Source: Paenibacillus ihbetae
Lineage (GTDB): Bacteria; Bacillota; Bacilli; Paenibacillales; Paenibacillaceae
DNA length: 64,000 nucleotides
Direction: 5' to 3'
NCBI RefSeq assembly: GCF_002741055.1
Contig: NZ_CP016809.1
Span: forward strand, 248,001 to 312,000
Position numbers and translations under genes: made by a program. The notes beneath the pieces were generated by a model, which saw only the letters and a program-made list of their open reading frames with translations, ran no database searches and was not told where the DNA came from. This document shows, piece by piece, positions 1-8,042 of this stretch; positions within the stretch are counted from its first letter, which is position 1; every line of letters starts with the position of its first letter.

Positions 1-1381
1 GCTGCGCGCCTCCTGGCAGAGTCTCATAATAAGTATAGAATACCGTTTTGCCGTCAGGCGCTAGCGGTGAGAATCCCCTGGCGTTATAGGCCGTATTGTT
101 ATTGACGATCCAGCTGGCGGTATCGGGATCATAGACGAACATAACGGGGCCCGGATCCACGCGCACGAATAATTTGCCCCCTGCATACCGGAGATCATAA
201 ACCGAAGTCATGCCCTTAAATTCAGGCGGATGAAGGGCAGTGGATGTTCCGCTTGCGAGATCGTATTGATAAAGCTTGGCAGCATCGGAGCCTCCTACAT
301 AGATCACTTGGCGATCGGGATCGTAAGCAAGACTGCGGATATGCGACTCTTTCGATGAAGACTTGAAGGATTTGAGGATTCGGGTCCGGTCTGAAGCGGG
401 ATCATATTCAAACAGCGTTTGGGAATAACCCGTTCCTCCGTACACTTTGCCATCTTCCCCGGCAACAAGCGTCCAGATAACGGTATCGGTAGGTACCGGT
501 TTGCCGATCGCCCGCATTGTATCCTGAGCCGGATCATATTGAAACAATGTCCCGTTCGGCGTACTGCCGATGTATACTTTTCCGTCAGAAGCTGTCACAA
601 TCGCCCAAGCTGCCGAAACGTTGCTGCCGTCAAGCGCTACGAGCGGATGGGTGGCCTTCACTTCTCTTGAAGCAACATCCATTACGATGAATTGTGCCGG
701 ATCACCCTGTGCAACCGTAAACAAAGCATCCCGACCATTCCTGTCTTTGCCGAACGCTGCGGTCATCAAGGTTAGACTTGACGACTGCGGTCCCAAATTC
801 GTTAAGTACGGGGAGGCCGCATGCGTTTGCAATGTGACGCTGTCAACGAAGTACCGGCCGGTTAAATCGCCACTAAAATCAAAGGCGACTTTAACCTCCG
901 CTGCATGTTTAGGTGCAGCGGCCGCTACTCGTAAACGGTGCCATTGATCGGAGGGTCCACCGACCAGGCTGCTGACTACGGAAACTAGCTTACCGTCTGC
1001 ATCATAAAATCTGAGATCGGCCTTGCCTCCTTTGCCTTCCTCCGAAAGCACGCTTGCCGTCATGACGACATTGCCGAATGGCTCGATTGCGTACGCATCG
1101 CTCACAGCTCCGGAGCCAGCAGCTGGCAGCTGGCGCTCCACTTGAAGACTTCGTTCCCCGTCGGCATATACGGTCTCACTGACGGTAAGGGCTGCTGCAT
1201 CTACATCAGGCTGCCAACCCGGCATGCGCCCATCCTGTTCAAGATCCTCAAAGCTGCCGTTGATGATGATGTTGCTCGCATCTTTATCGGCTGCATACGT
1301 GATCGGCATGGCCCACTCGAAACTTGCAAGCATCATGATAACCGTTACAGCTGCGGCAATCCGGCTCCACTTGCTTCTCAC
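1..1381 (-). CDS. Secreted carbohydrate-binding / beta-propeller protein (3' end outside window)
   Basis: The frame is open from a GTG at 1381 to the window edge, about 460 codons, so the C-terminus is missing. The GTG follows a good AAAGGAGAG ribosome site. Residues 1-30 form a signal peptide (basic start, hydrophobic core, cleavage near MPITYAAD). Residues about 30-190 look like a jelly-roll carbohydrate-binding module: they begin NIIINGSFED, typical of CBM4/9-like modules. From about residue 200 there are repeated blade-like units (GKVYIGSTPNG, GKVYGGTGYS, VIYVGGSDAA), each followed by a short segment ending YDP, which fits a PQQ/NHL-like beta-propeller. I infer an exported polysaccharide-binding or degrading protein; no catalytic domain is visible in the part present. 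A cre-like site lies upstream, which suggests carbon catabolite control. Confidence 0.75.
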   Translation of the reverse strand, partial: MRSKWSRIAAAVTVIMMLASFEWAMPITYAADKDASNIIINGSFEDLEQDGRMPGWQPDVDAAALTVSETVYADGERSLQVERQLPAAGSGAVSDAYAIEPFGNVVMTASVLSEEGKGGKADLRFYDADGKLVSVVSSLVGGPSDQWHRLRVAAAAPKHAAEVKVAFDFSGDLTGRYFVDSVTLQTHAASPYLTNLGPQSSSLTLMTAAFGKDRNGRDALFTVAQGDPAQFIVMDVASREVKATHPLVALDGSNVSAAWAIVTASDGKVYIGSTPNGTLFQYDPAQDTMRAIGKPVPTDTVIWTLVAGEDGKVYGGTGYSQTLFEYDPASDRTRILKSFKSSSKESHIRSLAYDPDRQVIYVGGSDAAKLYQYDLASGTSTALHPPEFKGMTSVYDLRYAGGKLFVRVDPGPVMFVYDPDTASWIVNNNTAYNARGFSPLAPDGKTVFYTYYETLPGGAQ

Positions 1382-1420
1382 TAAACTCTCTCCTTTGCGA
1401 TTGGATTTTTCCTAGCACTG

Positions 1421-1434
1421 AGTAAACGCTTTCA
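1421..1434 (-). promoter_or_regulatory. cre (CcpA) site upstream of the secreted propeller gene
   Basis: On the minus strand the sequence is TGAAAGCGTTTACT, which matches the Gram-positive cre consensus TGWNANCGNTNWCA at every fixed position except the last. It lies 40 bp upstream of the GTG start at 1381, where CcpA would repress transcription when preferred sugars are present. The match is seen in the sequence; the regulation is inferred. Confidence 0.6.
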
Positions 1435-1515
1435 AGACGCTATCATCTTATCACATCTCTTTGTTTGTATACAAGTAAAATACATGTAAACGAATTAAAA
1501 CAGTGCTTTCTGCGC

Positions 1516-1554
1516 ATAAAAAAACAGCCTGAAATCCGAGAAGGAATAGGCTGT
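1516..1554 (-). terminator. Minus-strand terminator-like hairpin with no obvious gene upstream
   Basis: ACAGCCT and AGGCTGT (1524-1530 and 1548-1554) can pair, and on the minus strand they are followed by a run of seven T. No minus-strand gene lies just upstream, since 1662-2495 is a plus-strand gene. It may be a leader attenuator of the secreted propeller gene, a block to antisense transcription, or the remnant of a lost gene. Confidence 0.4.
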
Positions 1555-1661
1555 GTAGATGAAGTTGAACAAGGCTCGTGACTATAGTTTCATTCTGATT
1601 GAATAACAAGTTAAAAGCCCGGGGAATATTAGGAGCAAAATATACCTGAGGAGATTGAATT

Positions 1662-2495
1662 ATGAACATTCGGTGGTTTCTGCCGCTATTGATATTCCTA
1701 ATATGCTGTAGCTGCAGCAACCGGGCGCAATCGGTCCCCCAACCGCGTCAAAATACGGTGGTCCACAACCTGACACAATCATCCGATACCCCCAATTTAT
1801 TAGATGGTTCTGAGCAGGCGGTCCGTACCACGAAACCCATGTCTCTCGCGGACTTAAGGGCTAAGTACCAAAGCACATTCTGGCTTCATGGTCCGTCTTC
1901 CAAGCGCGAGGTCGCTTTAACTTTTGATGATGCGCCTGACGATGTATATACTCCACAGATTTTGGATGCTTTAAAACGGGAAGGAGTACGGGCAACTTTC
2001 TTCGTTGTTGGCAATCGGATGGAGGCTCACCCTGAAATCGTCCAGCGTATGGTTGAAGAAGGTCACATTTTAGGAAACCATTCGTATAATCATGCGAATT
2101 TGCCTAAATTAAGTGATGAAAATTTCCGGAATCAAATTAACAGGACAGACGAATTGATTCAATCGTTTACGGGCTATCGGCCAACCTTCGTTCGGCCCCC
2201 CTACGGAAACATCAATGAACCACAAATTCAATGGCTGGCTAGCCAACATAAAATCATCGTGAACTGGAATGTCGATTCGTTGGACTGGAAAGGCTTGAAC
2301 GCAGAGCAAGTCAAAAGCAACATTTTGGTACACACCATGCCAGGATCCATTATTTTGCAGCATGCTGCCGGCGGAGTCGGCGAGGATTTATCGGGTACGG
2401 TTCAAGCGTTGCCGGACATCATCCACAGCCTCCGGAACCAAAACATTAAGTTGGTTACCATACCGGAACTGCTCGATGAATCGATTCGCCGCTAA
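1662..2495 (+). CDS. Polysaccharide deacetylase (NodB domain), exported
   Basis: 277 aa with GAGGAG 8 nt before ATG. Residues 1-20 form a hydrophobic leader ending in a Cys-rich stretch (ICCSCSN); it may be a lipoprotein, although the lipobox is not canonical. Residues about 85-270 are a NodB/CE4 domain: motif 1 TFDDAPD (87-93), metal ligands H140 and H144 in HSYNH, motif 3 RPPYG (178-182), motif 4 around DSLDWK, and motif 5 ILQH. Such enzymes remove N-acetyl groups from GlcNAc or MurNAc in peptidoglycan or chitin-like polymers at the cell surface. Motif 1 has Ala where TFDDGPD is usual, a known tolerated variant. It is monocistronic with its own terminator. Substrate cannot be told from sequence. 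Confidence 0.88.
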   Translation: MNIRWFLPLLIFLICCSCSNRAQSVPQPRQNTVVHNLTQSSDTPNLLDGSEQAVRTTKPMSLADLRAKYQSTFWLHGPSSKREVALTFDDAPDDVYTPQILDALKREGVRATFFVVGNRMEAHPEIVQRMVEEGHILGNHSYNHANLPKLSDENFRNQINRTDELIQSFTGYRPTFVRPPYGNINEPQIQWLASQHKIIVNWNVDSLDWKGLNAEQVKSNILVHTMPGSIILQHAAGGVGEDLSGTVQALPDIIHSLRNQNIKLVTIPELLDESIRR

Positions 2496-2511
2496 TTTGG
2501 TTATAAAAAAG

Positions 2512-2547
2512 CACTGACGAGCTTAACAGCTCGTCAGTGTTTTTTTT
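2512..2547 (+). terminator. Intrinsic terminator of the deacetylase gene
   Basis: Perfect 11-bp stem CACTGACGAGC / GCTCGTCAGTG with a 6-nt loop (TTAACA), followed by eight T. It begins 17 bp after the stop codon at 2495. Confidence 0.93.
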
Positions 2548-2672
2548 ATGATATTCCGTTTCTAAGAACTAGAATTGGCAATAAGCATCGTGGTGAAGGA
2601 ACTTATCGGTCGTAGTTATATCTGTCCATTCCGGGCTATGGAGCCTATGATTTCGAAGCAAATGGTTCTGTT

Positions 2673-3551
2673 CTAACGAACTTTAACAACGGGAATCCAT
2701 AACTCGACCTCAATTTCTTCCGTAAATACCTGCTTTTCTAAGCCTACTTCGATTTCAGGACCCACTTGGATCATCGGCCCCTCAGCTTGCTCATATCCCG
2801 AGGAAGGAAACCATTCGCCATAAATCCGGTGCCACTTTTCTTGTTCCCATGGAATTTTCACTTCAAAGATAGCCCAAGTCATTGCAGGCACGATAAAATG
2901 TGAGAAGTGTTCGGGACAAGATGCTGTTGATGCAACAGCCATATAATATTCAAAATCTTGCTTCCCAAACAGTCCTCCTTCTCCAAGATGTACATGCGAT
3001 ATTCCGTAAGGTGCTTGGTTATTTAACGATTTCAGCTTGGCATACCGTTCATGGTCTGTCGATCTCCAAACCTGCGCTACACCGGGATGTTCACCTGAAG
3101 CAATGGGTGTGACTCTGTTTCTTACCCCGATCACTTGAAAAGCGTCCCTTTGCTCGATTCTATACTTCATGGGCTCACTACCTCCTATGGATAATCGAAA
3201 GGTCATGGGAGGATATGCTTTTAAGGAATGCCCGGCATTTCTCGCCTCAGTCGGTGTAACTCCATGTAAAGCCTGGAAAGCGCGGGTGAATGCATCGCCC
3301 GATTGATAACCGTACTTTATGGCGGTGTCGATGACTTTGACTGAACTGTCCTGCAGATCAATCGCTGCAAGCGTAAGACGTCTGCGACGAATATATTCTT
3401 GCAGAGGAATACCTGCCAAGTATGAAAACATCCTTTTGAAGTGAAAAATGGAACAGCAGGCTCGTTTAGCGATCTCGCGTTCATCCATTTGGTACTCAAG
3501 ATTCTGTTCGATATAGTCTAATGCTCCATTCAAATGTTCAAGCACATTCAT
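2673..3551 (-). CDS. AraC-family regulator with GyrI-like effector-binding domain
   Basis: 292 aa. The ATG at 3551 is preferred because AAAGGAGG lies 7 nt upstream; the open frame continues further upstream without a better site. Residues about 1-105 are the two AraC helix-turn-helix motifs (REIAKRACCSIFHFKRMFSY and DTAIKYGYQSGDAFTRAFQA), here at the N-terminus. Residues about 130-290 are a GyrI/AraC E-binding domain starting YRIEQRDAFQVIGVRNRV, with the final strand ELWIPVV. This SoxS/Rob/BltR-like layout usually binds hydrophobic small molecules and activates efflux or detoxification genes. No obvious partner is adjacent. Confidence 0.9.
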   Translation of the reverse strand: MNVLEHLNGALDYIEQNLEYQMDEREIAKRACCSIFHFKRMFSYLAGIPLQEYIRRRRLTLAAIDLQDSSVKVIDTAIKYGYQSGDAFTRAFQALHGVTPTEARNAGHSLKAYPPMTFRLSIGGSEPMKYRIEQRDAFQVIGVRNRVTPIASGEHPGVAQVWRSTDHERYAKLKSLNNQAPYGISHVHLGEGGLFGKQDFEYYMAVASTASCPEHFSHFIVPAMTWAIFEVKIPWEQEKWHRIYGEWFPSSGYEQAEGPMIQVGPEIEVGLEKQVFTEEIEVELWIPVVKVR

Positions 3552-3730
3552 CCATGACCCTCCTTTCCTCCATAGGATAACAGGGAATAATAGCAAACAT
3601 CCGATATATCCCGTTCAACTTCTGCAGGGAGGCCGGGAACTAACTTATCTGCAGAGCAGTAATATCAATTATTTTACTTGACCAAATGGGGGTGTTTTCC
3701 ATCAACGCATGCAGCCCCCTGTAGCCATAA

Positions 3731-4183
3731 TTACTTAAACAGCCCCTCAAGGACACTCCGATCAAAATCGTTTGTGATTCTATAGGTCCAGTCATATCTT
3801 TTATGTCTCATCGTACTGTTGTAAATATGAATGTGGTCCGGGCTATAAAAGAATATACCGAACGTCCTGTAATTTGAAGTGTACAACCATATTTCATACT
3901 CGTCGTTATCATAATTCCAGCTATCGCTTTTTCGCAGCTTAATTTCGGAAAAGCTGTTCAGAATGCGATCGATCTCGTCTTGATCTGTAATTTTCAGCAC
4001 TTGCTCTTCAGGACCAAACCGATTCTTACCGACATTCATCTCGATGACCTTCTCGGACTCCTTTAAATGATCGAGCAATAGCTCCTTGAACGAAGCTTTG
4101 GATTGATGCGCACCGTAAACCATCCCGCTAATGACAATCAGGGCGCAAAGTGTCAAAAAGACGTACCATGAGCGCTTGCTCAC
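3731..4183 (-). CDS. Hypothetical membrane-anchored protein
   Basis: 150 aa from a GTG at 4183 with AAAGGGGGAG 7 nt upstream; a longer frame to 4258 has no ribosome site. One transmembrane segment at about residues 5-25 (WYVFLTLCALIVISGMV) follows a short basic start, giving an N-in, C-out protein with about 120 residues outside. The outer part has a helix (FKELLLDHLKESEKVIEM) then alternating strands with many aromatic residues, resembling small Bacillus surface domains such as DUF5301. I do not recognise a function. Confidence 0.65.
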   Translation of the reverse strand: MSKRSWYVFLTLCALIVISGMVYGAHQSKASFKELLLDHLKESEKVIEMNVGKNRFGPEEQVLKITDQDEIDRILNSFSEIKLRKSDSWNYDNDEYEIWLYTSNYRTFGIFFYSPDHIHIYNSTMRHKRYDWTYRITNDFDRSVLEGLFK

Positions 4184-4323
4184 GGAGCATCTCCCCCTTT
4201 GTTTCATTTTACTGCATGGTTCGTGATTTTCTTTGGGTTTGCCAGAGACATTAAACAACCATTCAGCGCGGCCAATTTTATTGTAACATAAGGATATACA
4301 GGAAAATCCTGATTAATACTCTC

Positions 4324-4848
4324 CTATTTTTTAATCTTGCAAATGAAAAAAGGGTACTCGGGAAACTCTTCGTACACATTCTTTTGTTCGATCTGAAACG
4401 CAGTTCCCTTTATGTAAATTCCCAGCATTTCCAGGTAGGAGTATTTAAGGCTTGCCATAAACATAAGGTAGCCACCTTGCTTCAGTAAGCTGAAACAAGA
4501 ATCCAAGCATCTATTGAAGTCACCGGTCTCATTGATTGCAGAATTGGAAGGATTGGGATGCCCTTCGCGATTTTGCCTATAAGCAAATATCGCACATATT
4601 TCTTGGTCGAGATCAATGCTGGTTAACGCTCCTTTTCCTTTAAGCCAGTAACCAAGGTAATCATCCCAATCTCCAGTACCAATTCCAACATTGCATACCT
4701 GAAGACCTTCAGTAAGTGTGAATGATCTTCGCACATATTCCCTTGTCGCCACTTCTGTATACAGACATGGTGGAGAAGAATTCCATTCGCCGGCTTCGGA
4801 ACCTTTCAGCTCAAGATAATAACGAAATAGCTTTTCGTCCATGTTCAT
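4324..4848 (-). CDS. SAM-dependent methyltransferase-like protein
   Basis: 174 aa, ATG at 4848 after GGAGGAG. A Rossmann motif I is visible at about residues 50-60 (LQVCNVGIGTGDWDDYL), then a motif II acid (SIDLDQEICAIFAYR), and a C-terminal LLKQGGYLMF strand as in class I methyltransferases. The middle is short: motif I to the LLKQGG strand is about 70 residues instead of about 90, so a small deletion or a divergent family is possible. The substrate is unknown. It sits between a hypothetical gene and the ROK-MFS operon without obvious linkage. Confidence 0.65.
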   Translation of the reverse strand: MNMDEKLFRYYLELKGSEAGEWNSSPPCLYTEVATREYVRRSFTLTEGLQVCNVGIGTGDWDDYLGYWLKGKGALTSIDLDQEICAIFAYRQNREGHPNPSNSAINETGDFNRCLDSCFSLLKQGGYLMFMASLKYSYLEMLGIYIKGTAFQIEQKNVYEEFPEYPFFICKIKK

Positions 4849-4888
4849 AATAACTCCTCCAGGTAGAATGCTTGGATACTAACCCCTC

Positions 4889-6106
4889 TCATAGCGGATG
4901 AATATCTGCCGAACGATCGTGTTGACGGTTCAATAGGACGTTCAACCGCTCCGAGAATAACATCATGGCTGCAGCCAAAATGGCGATATAGATCGGAAAG
5001 ATTCCGATCGTCGCGAATCCTGCCAGCAGTCCCAGCAGCGGCGGCAGCAACGTGCTGCCTGTGTAGGCGACGGCCATCTGGTAACCCATGATCTTTCCGG
5101 CATGCTCTTGACCGAATCGAGCCGGCGTTTCATGCAGCATACATGGATAGATGGGCGCGAGTCCCAGTCCGATGATCAGCAATCCGGCCAGCGCACAACC
5201 GGTCGGAAGCGGCAGCAGCAGGAGCAACACCCCGGTAAGCGTCAGCAACTGACCGCCCCGAATAAGCAGCCGATTGCTTAACTTGAAGGTAATGAATCCG
5301 GTAATCAGCCTACCGATCGTAATGCCGGCAAAATAAATCGAACCCCACAGTGCGGCTTCATCAGCGGCAAGTCCCCGCTCTTTCACTAAGTAGCTGCTCC
5401 CCCATAAGCCCACTGTCATTTCAACCCCGCAATAGAACAAAAACGATCCCAACGCGAACTTAACGCCTTTCACCTTCAGCGGTTTGGACGCCGCCTCATT
5501 GTCCGTAAGAGAGGCTGAATCCGAATGCTCCGCGTCCGAACTCGTACTCCCCTTCCCGGACCGCGCCCTCCATAAAGGAAGCGTAAAGACCAGGACAATC
5601 ACCAGCGCGAATTGAATGCCTGCCACGGCCAAATAGCCGTCTCTCCAGGATGCATTTCCCGATAAGAATGCGCCCATGATCATCGGACCGGCTGTCGCGC
5701 CGACACCCCAAAAACAATGCAGCCAGCTCATGTGATGGGCTTTGTAACGTGCTGCAACATAATGATTGAGCGCCGCATCGACGGCTCCTCCGCCAAGTCC
5801 GAGCGGAATGGCACAGACGATTAACCACACAACGGATGGAGCAAATGAAAATCCGATGAGTGCGCTGGCCGTCATCACACAGCTTGCAAGCGTCACGAGT
5901 CCCGTGCTGAAACGGCGAACGACGACTCCGCTTAACAGGCTTGATACGATCGTCCCGACCGTAACGGTCATAGACAGCAGTCCCGCCATCCCCAGCGGCG
6001 CGTTCAGATCCAACCGCATGACCGGCCATGACGCGCCGAGCATGGAATCCGGCAGCCCAAGGCTAATAAAAGCTAGATAAATAACTAGAAGCAATATGGT
6101 TCCCAT
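4889..6106 (-). CDS. MFS transporter, sugar-type (cotranscribed with ROK regulator)
   Basis: 405 aa, ATG at 6106 with GGGAG upstream. About 12 transmembrane helices, with a charged central loop of about 25 residues (SGKGSTSSDAEHSDSASLTD) separating two six-helix halves; typical of FucP/FHS-like or YfkF-like MFS proteins. The start is 24 bp after the stop of the ROK regulator at 6131, so the two probably form one transcript. The pairing with a ROK repressor suggests import or export of a sugar or sugar derivative. Substrate unknown. Confidence 0.82.
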   Translation of the reverse strand: MGTILLLVIYLAFISLGLPDSMLGASWPVMRLDLNAPLGMAGLLSMTVTVGTIVSSLLSGVVVRRFSTGLVTLASCVMTASALIGFSFAPSVVWLIVCAIPLGLGGGAVDAALNHYVAARYKAHHMSWLHCFWGVGATAGPMIMGAFLSGNASWRDGYLAVAGIQFALVIVLVFTLPLWRARSGKGSTSSDAEHSDSASLTDNEAASKPLKVKGVKFALGSFLFYCGVEMTVGLWGSSYLVKERGLAADEAALWGSIYFAGITIGRLITGFITFKLSNRLLIRGGQLLTLTGVLLLLLPLPTGCALAGLLIIGLGLAPIYPCMLHETPARFGQEHAGKIMGYQMAVAYTGSTLLPPLLGLLAGFATIGIFPIYIAILAAAMMLFSERLNVLLNRQHDRSADIHPL

Positions 6107-6130
6107 TCTTGTACTCTCCCGTCTTCAAGT

Positions 6131-7156
6131 TCAATGTCCTGCAGAAATAAGCAGATTCAGCCCCAGTCTTTTTAAGCCGTTCAAATAGTCTTCCTGCCAA
6201 TCGCTGGGCACAAGCTTCGGCAGATGCTCCTTTGATATATATGAAGCGCTTCGTGCCGAGATAGCGGAAAGAAGGCGTTCGCTTACTTCATCCCGGCTAA
6301 AAATGACCGCATTCGGGTTCAGAATCGCCGTAAATGAAGCAATCAGACGACTCACGGCATCAATCCCGCCAGCCTCGTTAATGGTTCCGGTCTGACCTTC
6401 GGCGTCTGTCATCGCTTGATAGAAATTCCGGTTGTCATACAGGGGAACGAATGAGACCTCGCCCGAGAAGGACGTGCTACCGCGAACGACGTTTCCGTTG
6501 ACCAGGATCCCAGCTCCCGGCCCGTTCTGGCCGAAATAAAAATACACGAGCGAAGGGTTCTCGCGGTCATCCAGTTTGTCGTAATAGCCCAATACTGCTG
6601 CGTTCATATCGTTCTCCACAACGACAGGAAGCTCGAAGCGCGACTCGAAATGGTCTTTCAAATCAAAATCATGATATTTCTCATAACCCGGAATATAAAT
6701 GATCCGCCCGTCATTAACCGACCCGGGGACGCCGAAAGCCAGCGAACCGATCCTAGGAAACCGATCGATCAAGGATTCGATTTGTTCTGTCAACATCTCA
6801 ATGCCGTCAAGCAGAAATCCGGGGGACATTCCTTTCTCCTTCACCTCGCCTAAACTGTTATATATTGTGTATTGCGATTCCGTTCTTTCCAGAAATAAGG
6901 CGACGCCGAGCTGATAATCAGGATTATATGCATAACGCTGAGCTCTTCTTCCGCCGCTGGATTCATCGAGACCAAGCGTGATCAGTTCGCCTGCCTCCTC
7001 CATCTGGTTGACAAACTTGGTGATCGTCGGAAAGCTGATTCCGAGCTTTTCGCTCAGCTCGACCTTCGTTGCACTCCCGCATGACAAGAGCGTGGCACGA
7101 ATGCCTTTGAGCATTTCCTTCCTCAGGTCCTTCGGTGTTGATATCTTTTCGCGCAA
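6131..7156 (-). CDS. ROK-family transcriptional repressor
   Basis: 341 aa. The start is TTG at 7156 (REKISTPKDL), the only start near the GGAGATG site. Residues about 10-75 are a winged helix (TKVELSEKLGISFPTITKFVNQM). Residues about 80-341 are a ROK sugar-kinase-like domain with the phosphate-binding motif VVENDMNAAVLGYY. The ROK zinc signature (CxCGxxGCxE) is absent: the equivalent stretch reads FSGEVSFVPLYDNRNFYQAM, so this member lacks the structural Cys residues and is unlikely to be a kinase. It probably represses itself and the downstream MFS gene through the inverted repeat at 7207-7224. Confidence 0.88.
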   Translation of the reverse strand: MREKISTPKDLRKEMLKGIRATLLSCGSATKVELSEKLGISFPTITKFVNQMEEAGELITLGLDESSGGRRAQRYAYNPDYQLGVALFLERTESQYTIYNSLGEVKEKGMSPGFLLDGIEMLTEQIESLIDRFPRIGSLAFGVPGSVNDGRIIYIPGYEKYHDFDLKDHFESRFELPVVVENDMNAAVLGYYDKLDDRENPSLVYFYFGQNGPGAGILVNGNVVRGSTSFSGEVSFVPLYDNRNFYQAMTDAEGQTGTINEAGGIDAVSRLIASFTAILNPNAVIFSRDEVSERLLSAISARSASYISKEHLPKLVPSDWQEDYLNGLKRLGLNLLISAGH

Positions 7157-7206
7157 GGTTGGATCATCTCCATCTCCGACACTTTTTAAAATCGTTTAAT
7201 AAGTAT

Positions 7207-7224
7207 GCCTATCATAACATAGGC
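7207..7224. promoter_or_regulatory. Inverted repeat upstream of the ROK gene (candidate operator)
   Basis: GCCTAT-6 nt-ATAGGC is a perfect inverted repeat about 50 bp upstream of the ROK start. Its position and size fit an autoregulatory operator, but binding is inferred. Confidence 0.45.
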
Positions 7225-7278
7225 GTCGAGCAAGCGGAAGCCCTTAGAGGAGTAAATTATGCAAACGAGAGCAGTAAA

Positions 7279-7353
7279 GCCGCAAAATTGAACTGCACCT
7301 CTATTGTTAGACATACGTTATCCGCTGGAGATGCAGTTATTTGCGACTTTTTT
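7279..7353. repeat. Long hairpin with T-run; bidirectional terminator or dispersed palindromic repeat
   Basis: The left arm at 7279-7301 (GCCGCAAAA, AACTGCA, CTC) pairs with the right arm at 7328-7347 (GAG, TGCAGTT, TTTGCG) around a 26-nt loop. Six T follow on the plus strand and three on the minus. It can terminate the nucleotidyltransferase gene (stop at 7365, minus strand). An 11-codon reading frame with GAGGAG 7 nt before its ATG (7259-7291, plus strand) ends inside the left arm. The TGCAGTT-rich arms make me suspect a dispersed repeat, which I cannot test here. Confidence 0.5.
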
Positions 7354-7364
7354 CCAATAAGGGA

Positions 7365-7949
7365 TCAAGCTTTTTTTCTTAACCACGCTTCGAATTGTTC
7401 CGGCGTCCGTACATCATCCTCTAAGACCGCTGTGTAAATATCATAGCTCTTAACCGCATTGCCGTATTCCTGGCGTGCAGCCCAGCGGCTTTTGATCTGA
7501 AGGATTGCGTGACGCAGCTCCGGTGTTAGACGATCAGGCATCGTGTTCACATGCTTGAGATCGGGCTGCAGATCCGGCTCATCGACAAACCAAAGGTCCA
7601 TCGACCAATCCTTGCCTTTTGAAGAGGTATACTTTACCCCGAGATATAGACCATCGGGATAGCTTGGATCTGTCCTAAAATCGCCCGAATCATTCAGGAA
7701 TCGAAGCTCTCGCACACCTTTACTCGTAATCAGCATCGAAGCAATTCGTGCAATTTCATCAACCTGGAGCCGGGAGCAAACCACGGTCATGTCAAGGTCT
7801 CTCCACACCATTAATCCGAGCGCGGAGCTGCCTACGCGAACGGGCTTTCCTGCTGTTGCAAGAAGCTCCTCCAGCTTCAATTCTTTCACGACCTCATCGG
7901 CCTCATGCTGAAGGGCATCCTGCTGATGTAATAATTGAATATCATTCAT
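7365..7949 (-). CDS. Nucleotidyltransferase-fold protein
   Basis: 194 aa, ATG at 7949 with GGAGG 8 nt upstream. Residues about 35-60 contain the pol-beta-like nucleotidyltransferase motif GSSALGLMVWRDLDMTV (GS then DxD), and a further acidic strand follows (DWSMDLWFVDEPD). The C-terminus is helical. These features match small MNT/GrpB-like nucleotidyltransferases of unknown target. It is single-gene, with no HEPN partner beside it, so a toxin-antitoxin role is not supported. Confidence 0.68.
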   Translation of the reverse strand: MNDIQLLHQQDALQHEADEVVKELKLEELLATAGKPVRVGSSALGLMVWRDLDMTVVCSRLQVDEIARIASMLITSKGVRELRFLNDSGDFRTDPSYPDGLYLGVKYTSSKGKDWSMDLWFVDEPDLQPDLKHVNTMPDRLTPELRHAILQIKSRWAARQEYGNAVKSYDIYTAVLEDDVRTPEQFEAWLRKKA

Positions 7950-8042
7950 TCGCAATACCTCCATGCTATGCTAGCATACTTTCATTCAAGCAGGCATCAC
8001 CCTCCTTCCGATTATACTCCAATACATCGTTCTATGTTTTGC

